Below, in pieces: positions 22,601 to 31,906 of a stretch of 64,000 bases of DNA. Origin of the DNA: Neostapfia colusana (Eukaryota > Streptophyta > Magnoliopsida > Poales > Poaceae); assembly GCA_030760725.1 (NCBI GenBank), contig JASWHV010000002.1, positions 62,055,900-62,119,899 of the forward strand. Reading direction: 5' to 3'. The translations under genes were made by a program, and so were the position numbers. Position 1 is the stretch's first letter. Every line of letters begins with the position of its first letter. The notes under the pieces are model-generated. The model saw only the letters and a list, made by a program, of their open reading frames with translations. It was not told where the DNA came from and ran no database searches.

Positions 22601-24145
22601 ATCTGGATCCTCGCTGTCTAAAAACAGCGTGTGCTGTCCGTGAATCGGCGAGTCAATCTGGACAGTCCGGTTACCGATATTGAGAACGGCACCGTGACGA
22701 TTTAACCAAGACATCCCCAATATAATGTCTATCTTCTGCCTATCCAACATAATCAGCGATGTTGGGTATATTTTTCCGCCCAAACACAAAGCTGCTCGGG
22801 ACACAATCTGATTGGCAGAGATATTTCCTCCCGGTGAACGTATGAGAAAACTCGTTGTGGGAGTATTGGTGGATAATTGGTGCTGATCCACGCATGTTTT
22901 GCTGATAAAATTGTGGGTTGCACCTGAATCAAAAAGTACCAATACGGGCACGTCCTTGAGAGTAAACATGCCCGCTAACACCGGTGCTCCCTCCGGGACA
23001 TCCTCAATCGCAAGATGTTGCACACTCCCGGATTGCAATGCTGTTATGTTGACTGGAGCAGGTGGCGGCATACCACCTGATGATGATGGCTGTCTGGTGT
23101 TTACCAACTTCTCCCGGCATTCCTGCCTAAAATGCCCACAACGGTGGCAATAAGAACACGGAGGTTTCCCCGGTTCTTCGTTGACTTGTGGTTGAGAAGT
23201 TGAGGCACTTGGCTGCAGCAATGATGCAACAGGTATCATTCGTTGCTGCGGAAATGGCAGTGCTTCAAGATAAGATTCTTGAGCAGGAAATCTGTACGGA
23301 GTTGATCTCCCTGGTGCTTGCCATATCTCCTCGGATGGTGTGTGATACACCACACGGTATTTACGAGGAACGATTGGTGTGTCTTCTTGCACATCCTCCC
23401 GGTCCCTCTTCTCTGCTTGACACTCAAGTGTCGCTTGTTCTTGCAGCAGAGCAGCACTGATCAACTCGGTGTAACTGCCTTGATTGAACAAAGCTAACTT
23501 CTCTTTTAGTATGGCACTCAAGCCATAGAAAAAATAGTCACACATTGCAGCTTCGCTCGTCGCATAAGCAGGAGCGTATTGTGCTAGAAGATTGAATCGT
23601 CTGACATAATCGAGGACACTCATGTCCCCCTGCTTCAAGTTTCTGAATTCCTGCTGCTGGGCCTTGATAAAACCCATAGGAATGTGACGAGCCCGGAATG
23701 CTTCACGAAATTCCGTCCATTCCACTTGATGACCTTCCAGAACGGTGGCAAGATAAGCGAACCACCAATTTCCGGCGGCTCCATGGAGCTGTTGAGCTGC
23801 AAATGATGTCTTCTGATACTCGTCACACTCAAACACTCCAAACTTGGACTCCATAACTCGAAGCCACTGATCAGCTTCCACTGGTTCATGGGCTTCCGTG
23901 AAGATCGGCGGTTGTGTCGCCAAGAAATCCAAGTAGGCGTTCCGAGGTGGAACGTCCTGTTGTGCACGCTGGAGTAAGCCCTGTTGTACCAAGGCTTGGA
24001 GTAGTCTTGTGTTCTCTTGACTTGACTCGACCATCTGAGCCATGACATCCGCCCATACCGTTGATGGCGGTGCCCGTGGTGGAGTCGAGTCATCATCGTC
24101 TTGACGAGAACTATCAACCCTACTCGGAGAATGAGTACGCACCAT
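19676..24145 (-). CDS. gag-pol: B1 gag-pol polyprotein, intact, 1489 residues
   Basis: One uninterrupted frame encodes the whole chromovirus polyprotein. I chose the ATG at 24145 (MVRTHSPSRV) rather than the upstream in-frame ATG at 24265: it matches the start of other families' gag, and an acceptor-like TTTGTGCAG ends one base before it. Domains in order: gag capsid (about 75-260), zinc knuckle CSYCHRCGHFRQEC (about 329), protease VLFDSGATHNFIS (about 405), reverse transcriptase with VVFIDDILVYSK (about 718), RNase H with VYCDASGIGLGC (about 864), integrase zinc domain ending CDTCRRVK (about 1108), catalytic core with MDFIVGLP, ISDRGAL and TDGQTERVNQ (Asp about 1200 and Glu about 1236 have D,D-35-E spacing), and a C-terminal chromodomain (about 1425-1489, FFKVLWSNHTTEEATWESED). 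Chromodomains guide integration into heterochromatin. All catalytic residues I can place are present. Confidence 0.95.
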   Translation of the reverse strand: MVRTHSPSRVDSSRQDDDDSTPPRAPPSTVWADVMAQMVESSQENTRLLQALVQQGLLQRAQQDVPPRNAYLDFLATQPPIFTEAHEPVEADQWLRVMESKFGVFECDEYQKTSFAAQQLHGAAGNWWFAYLATVLEGHQVEWTEFREAFRARHIPMGFIKAQQQEFRNLKQGDMSVLDYVRRFNLLAQYAPAYATSEAAMCDYFFYGLSAILKEKLALFNQGSYTELISAALLQEQATLECQAEKRDREDVQEDTPIVPRKYRVVYHTPSEEIWQAPGRSTPYRFPAQESYLEALPFPQQRMIPVASLLQPSASTSQPQVNEEPGKPPCSYCHRCGHFRQECREKLVNTRQPSSSGGMPPPAPVNITALQSGSVQHLAIEDVPEGAPVLAGMFTLKDVPVLVLFDSGATHNFISKTCVDQHQLSTNTPTTSFLIRSPGGNISANQIVSRAALCLGGKIYPTSLIMLDRQKIDIILGMSWLNRHGAVLNIGNRTVQIDSPIHGQHTLFLDSEDPDMVEAYHTEALKLEDIPVVRDYPDVFPDDLPGMPPERDVEFKIELAPGTTPISRRPYKMAPNELAELKEQLNELMSKGFIRPSSSPWGCSALFVKKKDETLRLCVDYRPLNAVTIKNKYPLPRIDILFDQLVGAKVFSKMDLRSGYHQIKIRPEDIPKTAFSTRYGLYEYLVMSFGLTNAPAHFMYLMNSVFMPELDKFVVVFIDDILVYSKSEEEHAEHLRIVLQRLREHQLYAKFSKCEFWIDQVPFLGHIISAEGITVDPSKIEQVLKWESPKSVHEVRSFLGLAGYYRRFISSFSKISKPMTELLKKGTKYMWNAACEATFKTLVKHLTTAPVLAQPDTMKPFDVYCDASGIGLGCVLMQEGRVVAYGSRQLRNHEQHYPTHDLELAAVVLALKMWRHYLLGNLVHLYTDHKSLKYIFTQKELNMRQRRWLELIKDYEIEIHYHPGKANVVADALSRKAHVHNLAVAELEDEEPSLRVIPYGALYNLALIPTIREEIVEAQRRDRGMSYIRRRLDNGEVKCFRKDENGTIWFNDRIVVPRNMKLRKKILDEAHLSKFSIHPGSNKMYQDLKQRFWWTRMKREIAKYVSECDTCRRVKADHMRKAGPLQPLKIPAWKWEDVSMDFIVGLPLTSKKHDSIWVIVDRLTKSAHFIPVNTHYRARQYAELFISRIICSHGVPKTIISDRGALFVARFWEQLHASLGTKLIRSTAYHPQTDGQTERVNQVLEDMLRACAIHHGRNWDDHLPLAEFSYNNGYQASIKMAPYEALYGRKCRTPLNWCESGERVLFGIDLVNEAEDRVRLIQENLKAAQSRQKSYADQRRRPLHFDVGEHVYLRVSPMKGIHRFGVKGKLAPRFIGPFAITEKCGPVAYRLELPASLAGIHDVFHVSQLRKCLKFTAAVRTEDIDELKPDLTYTERPVQILDEKTRVTRNRTIRFFKVLWSNHTTEEATWESEDYLRTNYPEFLALYSL

Positions 24146-25694
24146 ACTGCACAAAGAGAATTTTTGAGGGAAGTCAAAACATGATCTCAGCAGTATGTGA
24201 AAGTATGTAAAACATGAACATGCTAAAAGTTTATGAAAGCATAACAAAATTTCATGTTTACACATCTTTCTAAAGCCAACATATCCAGTCCCTCATTCGG
24301 TACAAAACAGACCCTTCTGTACTTAACCCAGAATTTGATTCATTTATTAGCATTTTCATAACTCAAGTTGAATACCAAAGTTAAAGTTAACTTCAGTATA
24401 TTTTCAACGAGTACTCACATGCCCCTAGATCCTTTCTGGAACAGAAGTTAGGATTGTTCAAAGTTGACAGAATTTCTGGCTAAAATTTGCCAGCACCTCC
24501 TTTGTATGTGGCTGTTTTCATCACAGTTTTACATACAACTGGGGTACAATTCTGAACAAACTATGAACTACAAAATCGTTGCAAATTTCCTAACCTTTCC
24601 AACGGTGTATCATATGACCCTTAGAAATTTTTCTACAGACTGTGACGGCTAATTTACAGCAACATCCAGAGAAGTCTGCAGCTGCTCTGTTTTCTGAACA
24701 GTTTGCATTCATCTGGACGTGCAACCAAGTTGGTGTCGGATTTGGCTCTGGAGTTCTACAGAAAAGTTGTAGAGCACTTAATAAACTTTCCATAACTGTA
24801 TCAAACACCTCCATTGGGTCAAACTAATCAGAGTTATGCTCTGTTAAAGTTCAGCAAAACTTCTGCCAGGACAGAGCACTCTGTTTTTGAGATCAAAAGA
24901 AGCCTAGTAATTCTCTTCTTTGAAACTTAGTTCAAATGAAGAGTTCAGTAACTAATATGTGCTTTATCACATCCATTTTTAGTTTGAAAGTTAGTCATGA
25001 ATGATTTCTTCATAGGTAAGAATACTATCCAGTGTAGTACGGTGACGATGCACTGTAAGACATAAGACGGTACTACGTCGCCTCACAAAAGAAAAACCTA
25101 ACCGGATTACACCGGCATATACGTATCCTTAGGTGGCACTAAAACGATCACTCACAAACGTGTTCTACACGCACTAAGGTTTTTCGTGGTTAGTACCTAC
25201 ATAAAACATACTCAATCATCAGGCCCGGCTGCACACCGAACCCGGTATCCATACAGTTCGTACACCCGGCCGTCATCACTCGCCCAGGTGTTCTCAAGCC
25301 AAACACGCCTTGAGCTACGTGTTCACGTTACTGACCACGTGACGGGGTCTCCCAAATTGCACCACGCACGCCTGGGAAGACGTTGCTCGAATACCCCAAA
25401 CGACATGAAGAGTCGTAGAGGATACTAAAGCGGGTCGGGTTACCTGCCACCCGTGGGGCTCCACACTTCAGCTTGTGCGCACTGGTGGACAGCGCATACG
25501 TGCACCCCCCAAGACATACTCGTCCTGAGATGCACGACTTTCCGACATACAAATAGGTTAGCTTGCCACCTTCATATTATGCTAATAGTAGTCCTTATGT
25601 GGGCCTAGTACCGTTATCTCACCGTATCCTAAGTTTTTGACATAATATGATGCTCAATCCGTGCTCTGTTCCCAACGCGGCTCTGATACCACGC
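24146..25694 (-). other. B1 leader (5' UTR)
   Basis: This 1.5-kb stretch between primer site and gag has no good ORF. The part at about 25270-25556 is close to the leader of C2 (52265-52542) in reverse orientation, roughly 90 percent by eye, while surrounding DNA is not. A conserved non-coding block just after the primer site is where packaging signals normally lie. That role is inferred. Confidence 0.6.
25674..25691 (-). promoter_or_regulatory. B1 primer-binding site (tRNA-iMet)
   Basis: In element orientation the LTR end GTCTCA is followed by GCG and then TGGTATCAGAGCCGCG, complementary to initiator tRNA-Met. Confidence 0.93.
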
Positions 25695-28600
25695 TGAGAC
25701 GGCCCCACGGGACCTCGTCGGGTGGTGCCGTGTTATGCGGCACCCAACAGCACACGGGTCGATGAAACATACATCATATTACATAAATAGTTTGCGGAAG
25801 CGTACAAGAATATTTTACAAATAAGTATATCAGAGTAAACTACAGCGGAAGACTATCACTCTCACGACTCATATCTAAACTAGCAACAAAGAAACGGTCC
25901 AGCCCGCGGACGTTTCTTACTAGCAACACAAAGACAATCTGCAGCGGCGAGGATGCTCTTAGAGTAAGCACTCGGAGGTTCCCGAGTCTCATCGGCACCC
26001 CTTCTCATAATCAGCGAGTCAATTACCTGCAAAACAACTCGGATAGCATCCGTGAGCATAACGCTCAGCAAGACTTAACCGTCACCCTAAACATGAAACT
26101 CTAAGTGAGGTTATGAACCTAACATAGGATGGCATAAGCATAATTAACTCGCCTAAAAGTGAATCCTTACTTTCAAGTATTAATTGCAGCATTTTAAGTA
26201 ACCCTGGGCACGCCACATCGGGAGTCCACAATCAAACAAGAAACGCTTTCCCCTAATGTAAATTGCTCATGGCATAAAAGAATCGAGTTTGCACTAGCCT
26301 ATTCATCAAGTTCCAATGCAAAGGTAGGATAATATTTCATATCAAAATGATTAGTTCCTTTCTCATGCAAGTTCTTACTACGTCACGACTGTGAGAACAA
26401 GTATGCTAGGTCCATTCCGCGAGCGACGGTGATTCGAATCAATAACACCCGGACTACACGACACGTACGCCCGTACTCGACGTTGCCTACAACAACCATC
26501 ACTGACGTCGTACGTGGCAGCCTTTCCCCCGTTTCACCCCCGCTGAATCGATCAAGTCGCCCCGTACAGTAGCTACTCTCATGGTGCACCTTCCGACGTG
26601 AGATGTCATGAGAATATTCCCCACATACTGCACACCGGCCGTCCGCCTGAGGCGACCCGAAAAGTCCCAACGACAGCTTCCCGAGGTACATCGGTTTACT
26701 GGGTCCCATATAGCCAGCATGAGTCCGGTACACAACTCAAACTTGTTCAACAGGGCCGCATACGGATCGGTCCTTGACCGACACGGACAGGTCTACAGCA
26801 CCCAGGCCCCTCTGTCCTGCTGCTCCTACAACCTTCCGGTCTCAAGTTTAACTTACTAAATTCAATTACGAACCAATCCCGTATGCCCCTGTTGTTCCTA
26901 AATCTGCGAGTAGCATCTCACCACTCGACTTCTACCGAACCGTACTTAAGCATGGCAGTTCTACACGGTGAAAGACACCTACCCAATACCCCATGGGTCA
27001 TTTGGCTATGCCAGAGGAGTATCAATCACTAGACCTAATGCACAGTTCATATCTTGACCGAAAGTGAGTACAAAATAAAAACTTAACAGCTGTTAAATGC
27101 AAACCGGAGCTTGCCTGTTTTGCAGGGTAGTCGTATATAACAGTTAGTGTCCTTGCAGATCCACCCTTGACTCTCCGGAGCTTGATCCACTTTGATGAAT
27201 CACTCCTTTGAGTCCCCTTCGTTGTGGTTCCTATTGAAATGCATATACATATGTTTCATGGAATGTAATGGAAAGAAGTTATAGAATTACTTTCTTAAGA
27301 ACAGAGGTTGTGTGGAAAAGCCAAGCATGGCTTGGTTTGCCTCTGTTGTGCAAAGAACAGAATTAAACTAATTTGACCTTAAGGCCCTTAGCTATACACT
27401 AACCCTTTTCTCTAATGAACATAATAGATAAGCTGAAAGGATTTGAGTGCAACCGAAGAACAAGAACTCCAATGGCCTCAAAACTTTTACAGCAGGTTCT
27501 ATACTACCTAAGGATTTAGCTTGCCAAATTGCAGCTAATGTGGAGTCAAATTGTGTCCTCCATAATTCTCACCATACCTCTTATGTATTTTTCCCTTATA
27601 CATAAGTATGGAGAATAAGAACAGGGAGTTCCAGGACTTATCTTGGGCTGATAATTTACATGTGAGTTTTTTATCACATGAGAGTCATCTGGTCCAAAAT
27701 TCAGCCCTTTTACTTGGGTAGTTCTCCCAGAACAATTCTTTAAGCATTTGTACTCAATAGAATTAATTCTGTAGTAATGTGCATTTTCATACCCAACTAA
27801 GTGAACTACAATTCCAAGTATGTCCCAGAGAGCTTGCCTAAATTTTCCTATGATTTTTGGAGCTATGGATTGCTCAGAACAGATTTTTGAAGTGGGAAAC
27901 ATTTTCTGAAAATGTTTCTGGACTCTTATGAACACAGCAGATTGTTTTTAGCAAATTCCTACTCAAATGATCATCAAATGAGCTGAAAATTTGCTATGAG
28001 GTCAACAATATGCTAAAGAATATTCTGGCAAAATTTGGGTATTTTTGGATAAACCAAACTCCCTCTATAATTCTTTTTCAGAAAAGCTTCCAAGAATTTT
28101 CCAGAATTAAATAATCCGTTTCATACAAATTGGGTTGTACCTCTGGATAGTACTCTCTTAGAGGAATCCAACAAAATTTATCTCACTATTTTTGGAGCTT
28201 CCTATACCAAGTTATGCATTTTACAAGTTTGCACAACTCTCTGTTTGATTTTAAACAGCACAGTCGCGCGTGGGGCCCACGGGTCAGATGCTTCTTCAAC
28301 CTCCCGCCAGAGCCCGCGGTGCACACCAGCAGAAAACTTGGCATGGCTCGTTCTCCCCCATTTCTCCACCAAATGGGCTCCGGTTTCGCCCTACATGCTC
28401 CTGGAAACGTGGCGCAGCTGCCGGGCAAGGTTTTCCCGCATGAAAATGGCTGTAGGTGGGTCGGCACCGGCGGGGCGGCTCGGGAGCTCGACATGGACGC
28501 GTTCCAGCGTGTCCAAGGCATCTCCCGGCGAGCTATGATGTCCTACAGCATCCCTATGGTTCTAGGAACATGGAACGGGGATCAGATCATGCAGAAAGTG

Positions 28601-29717
28601 GCTGCAACCTAGTCCTCACCGTGGACCATGGCAGTTTTGGCCGCCGGCGACGATTTCCCGTCGCCCGGGGCACAGGAGGGTCGGTTTCCTTTGGTTTTCG
28701 GCGTGGGAGGGCGCTAGGGCATCTAGTTGCTGTGGTTTGAATTGTAGGAGGTGTGATCAATCGGTTTGGGAGAATTTCCCGAATTAAACACATGCTGTTC
28801 TATACGTGCACCGGTGCCAAAACTCGAATTCCGGCGAGCCGGCGTCGGGGGAGGGCAAGAGGACGACGGGATGAGGATCAGTACCTCCTGGCGCACCTCT
28901 GTGACCTCTTGAGCCTGCCGGAGAGGCGCTGGTCTGGCCGGGAGACAGGGGCAGTGGAGCAGCGCCGACGAGGTGCTCTGCTCTCGGTTTGTTTGCGAGG
29001 AGGAGAAAGCAATTGTGATTTGCTTCGGCCGGGGGGGCACGTTATCACGTTGGGGGTGCGGCCAGGACCGACCCCAGGGCGCCACCGCATGGAGACCGGC
29101 AGCAGGATCTGTCACCGGCAAGCTGCTCGGTGGCGCTCGCGAGCAGCTCGGGAAAAGTCCCCACCGAGAGCAAAACTTAGGGAGTAAGTCTCCTCCTTTA
29201 GCTCTATGACCTGTGGGTCCCACCCCGCATTTCTTCAGCAAATATCTTCTCAAGCTGATCTTTTCACTCCCCAAAATGCTAAATTTTAAAAAGGTGGGCT
29301 AGAATTTGAATTCTTCAAATTTAGTTTGAATTTGTAAGACTAAATCTGAATTTGGTTTAGAATTTGCAATTTCCTCTCTTTAGCTCTCCTTTGAGCCCAC
29401 CCTACAATTGAAAAGTTGGTGATAACCTTTTCTCTAAAAACTCAACTATATGGCTGCATGTTAATTCAAAGTTTTTGGGTCACCATATGTGTGAACTTTG
29501 AATTTCAAATCTGAATTTTAAACTTACATGCAAAGAGGTATTTAACTCCTTATTGGTTCAACATTTTTAAATAAAAAGGTGAACCTCATGTTGGATGTTC
29601 ATCCATGTATTACTTTGCATGAAGAAAAGTTTTAGCAAGTCCCATTTTTCCTGTCATTGCCACCCATATGAACTCAAACCATAGTTTTTATTCATACACA
29701 TTTTTGGGACTTTTACA
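25695..29717 (-). repeat. B1 5' LTR (right copy, 4023 bp)
   Basis: It matches 15589-19611 base for base at a constant offset of 10,106 with about 15 substitutions. The GC-rich island is at about 28256-29190. The copy of the GGGACCCACAGGTC motif lies at 29208-29222, at the island's upstream edge in element orientation. Confidence 0.95.
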
Positions 29718-29722
29718 CCACC

Positions 29723-29762
29723 TCGGGCTCACTATCTCCCCCGAGATGGGCCCGGGGGCCAC
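29723..29762 (+). promoter_or_regulatory. E polypurine tract region
   Basis: The last internal bases of E read ...GAGATGGGCCCGGGGGCCAC before the 3' LTR start TGTCGG. The G-rich run is the likely plus-strand primer. Confidence 0.6.
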
Positions 29763-30827
29763 TGTCGGTACCTGCGATATGGGGTACCCCCGCGCACAGG
29801 GGAAAATGCCTAAGGAACTCGCCCTTCTCCGCAGGGAGAGCTCCGAAGGCGCCACGCTTCCGGCGGGGCCGGACCTCCCTCTCCTCAGAGAAAAGCTCCG
29901 GGCCCGCCACGTGGCATACAGAAGCCGTACCTCCCCCTCCGCGGGAGAGAGGTCCGAAGGTACCACGTGTCCGGCGGGGCCGGACCTCCCTCTCCTCAGA
30001 GAGGAGCTCCCGGCTCGCCACGTGGCCGACAGAAGCCGAACCTCCCCCTCCACGGGGAGAGGTCCGAAGGCTCCATGAGTCCTGCGGAGCCGGACCCCCC
30101 CTCTCTTCTGAGGAGGGCTCCGGGCCCGCCACGTGGCCAGCAGAACGGCGCTGCCTGCCCCCGAGTGATAGGCAGCGGGCGTAAAGACACCCCATACCTT
30201 GCCCGTACAAGGTATTCAAGGCGAGACGCGGAGCACGCCTCTGTCAGGTGCCGTTGCGCCCAGTCGCATCACAGACTGGCGCGCGGTGTCAGAGCCTGCC
30301 AGCCAGTAAACGCAGCGACAAGACATCCCATGCCGCCCCCGCCTTCATCATCCACTACGACTAGCATGCGGCATGGGCAGGGCTGCAAGACGAAGACTCA
30401 GAAGCCTTCGCCAGAGACAACTACCGGCATAACTGCAGATATGGTAGATAACAATCAATCTTCCCGGGACCACCTGTCGGGTCCCGGGCCCCCCTTGTAA
30501 GCCACCCGAGTCTTGGACTATAAAAGACTCGGGTAGGCGACGATAGCAGGGGTTCGCACTCCCGCAATTCATACGCTAGACATCTCTCATTCCCAAGCTC
30601 AGGACTCCGGTTCTGAGCAACAAGCAATACAGCGAGCTCCATAGCTCGTCGTGGACGTAGGGTTTTACGCTCCGGCGGCCTGAACCATGTAAAACTCGCC
30701 GTGTCAAGCTCTTACTAACTCGTCCATACGCTCAAGCTCTCCGCAAGTGACTAGCCCCACCGAAAAAAGAACCTCCGCGGGCTGCCCAGTGCAGGCCCGG
30801 GGGAAGTGTCGACCGAACACTTCGACA
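29763..30827 (+). repeat. E 3' LTR (1065 bp)
   Basis: It is the partner of 8871-9953, ending ACTTCGACA before target duplication GACTT (30828-30832). It lacks about 20 bp of hairpin near 30220 that the 5' LTR has. The TATA hairpin (30505-30533) and G-box array are kept. Confidence 0.93.
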
Positions 30828-31894
30828 GACTTTATCATCGGATTGCCACGTGCTCAGTCGGGTTACGACTCCATCTAGGTTATCGTGGACCGATTGACGA
30901 AAACCGGCCATTTTCTCCCTATAAAGGCCAATTACAACGTTGCACAATTAGCCGAGTTGTACATGGAGCAGATCGTGTGCCGTCATGGAGTCCCGAAAAG
31001 GATAGTCTCTGATCAAGGTTCTCAGTTTACCTCTAGATTCTGGAGGAAGCTGCAGAAAGCTATGGGAACACGACTGGATTTTAGCTCCGCCTATCACCCA
31101 CAAGCCGATGGGCAAACCGAAAGGACAAACCAAATTTTGGAGGACATGTTGAGAGCTTGCGCCTAGAAACGTGGGCATAGTTGGGATAGGAATTTACCCT
31201 ATGCCGAATTCTCCTATAACAACAGCTATCGAGCTAGCTTGATGATGTCGCCTTTCGAAGCATTATACGGTAGACGGTGTAGAACACGCTGTTTTGGAAC
31301 AAAACCGGAGAGAACCAAGTGTTTGGACCCGAAGTGCTACAAGAAGCTGAAAAACAAGTCCAAATGATACAGGAGAACTTAAAAGGCTGCTCAGTCACGA
31401 CAGAAAGGCTATGCGTACAATAGGCGAAGGAAGTTAACTTTTGAAGTAGGAGACTTCATATACCTTAAGGTATCGCCTATCCGAGGCCAACGACGTTTCA
31501 ACGTCAAAGGCAAGCTAGCACCTCGCTGCATTGAACCATTTAAGATTTTGGACAAGCGAGGAGAAGTAGCCTATCAACTAGAGCTCCCAACATATCTCTC
31601 CGACGTACATGACGTGTTTCATGTATCCCAGCTCAAGAAGTGCTTGAGAATACTAGAGGAGCAAATACCAATGGAACAGCTTGAACTTCAAGAAGAACTG
31701 ATTATACGGAGCACCCTGTCCGAATTTTGGACATGAAGGAAAGGGTCACCCGGAACAAAGTGATCCGATGGTACAAAGTACAATGGAGCCATCACACCGA
31801 AGTTGAAGCCACATGGGAGCGTGAAGAAGACATTAAGGCGGAATTTCCTCATCTATTCTCTACCAATGAATCTCGAGGGCGAGATTCAATTTAA
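30828..31894 (+). pseudogene. pol: A2 pol, right part: integrase core and chromodomain, broken
   Basis: This continues A2's integrase beyond E. The second catalytic aspartate (IVSDQGSQFTSRFW near 31000) and the glutamate region (ADGQTERTNQ near 31110) are readable. Breaks: TGG to TAG near 30877, TAG at 31164-31166, a one-base loss near 31290, a one-base gain near 31383, and a shift near 31700 that leaves the chromodomain (KVQWSHHTEVEATWE) out of frame. The original stop is TAA at 31892-31894, within the polypurine tract. Confidence 0.9.
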
Positions 31895-31906
31895 GGGGGG
31901 TAGATT
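31891..31906 (+). promoter_or_regulatory. A2 polypurine tract
   Basis: TTAAGGGGGGTAGATT directly precedes the 3' LTR start. A1 has TTAAGGGGGTAGATT in the same place (37368-37382). Confidence 0.9.

Larger units (their letters stand above)
15589..29717 (-). mobile_element. B1: intact young Tekay-type chromovirus in E
   Basis: B1 is 14,129 bp, minus strand, with target duplication CCACC (15584-15588 and 29718-29722), two LTRs of exactly 4023 bp, a tRNA-Met primer site, an uninterrupted gag-pol and a polypurine tract. About 15 substitutions and no net indel separate the LTRs by hand count. At the commonly used grass rate of 1.3e-8 per site per year that gives roughly 0.14 million years. It is the only element here that could be autonomous. 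Confidence 0.95.
8871..30827 (+). mobile_element. E: non-autonomous Tat-type Ty3/gypsy element, interrupted by B1
   Basis: E has two LTRs of about 1.07 kb, the target duplication GACTT, a primer site unlike the tRNA-Met site of its neighbours, a gag of the Tat lineage, a scrap of integrase C-terminus, and an antisense coiled-coil gene. Protease, RT and RNase H are absent. Without B1 (15589-29717) it is about 7.8 kb. Known Tat-lineage elements (Grande, Retand, Ogre relatives) carry antisense ORFs, and gag-only derivatives are known, so E would depend on a relative for pol. Confidence 0.9.

Noticed and set aside
15589..29717. Near-identical 4-kb blocks 10.1 kb apart, as in a segmental duplication
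   Set aside because: They are the two LTRs of B1: same orientation, flanking CCACC duplication, primer site and polypurine tract at the inner ends, gag-pol between.
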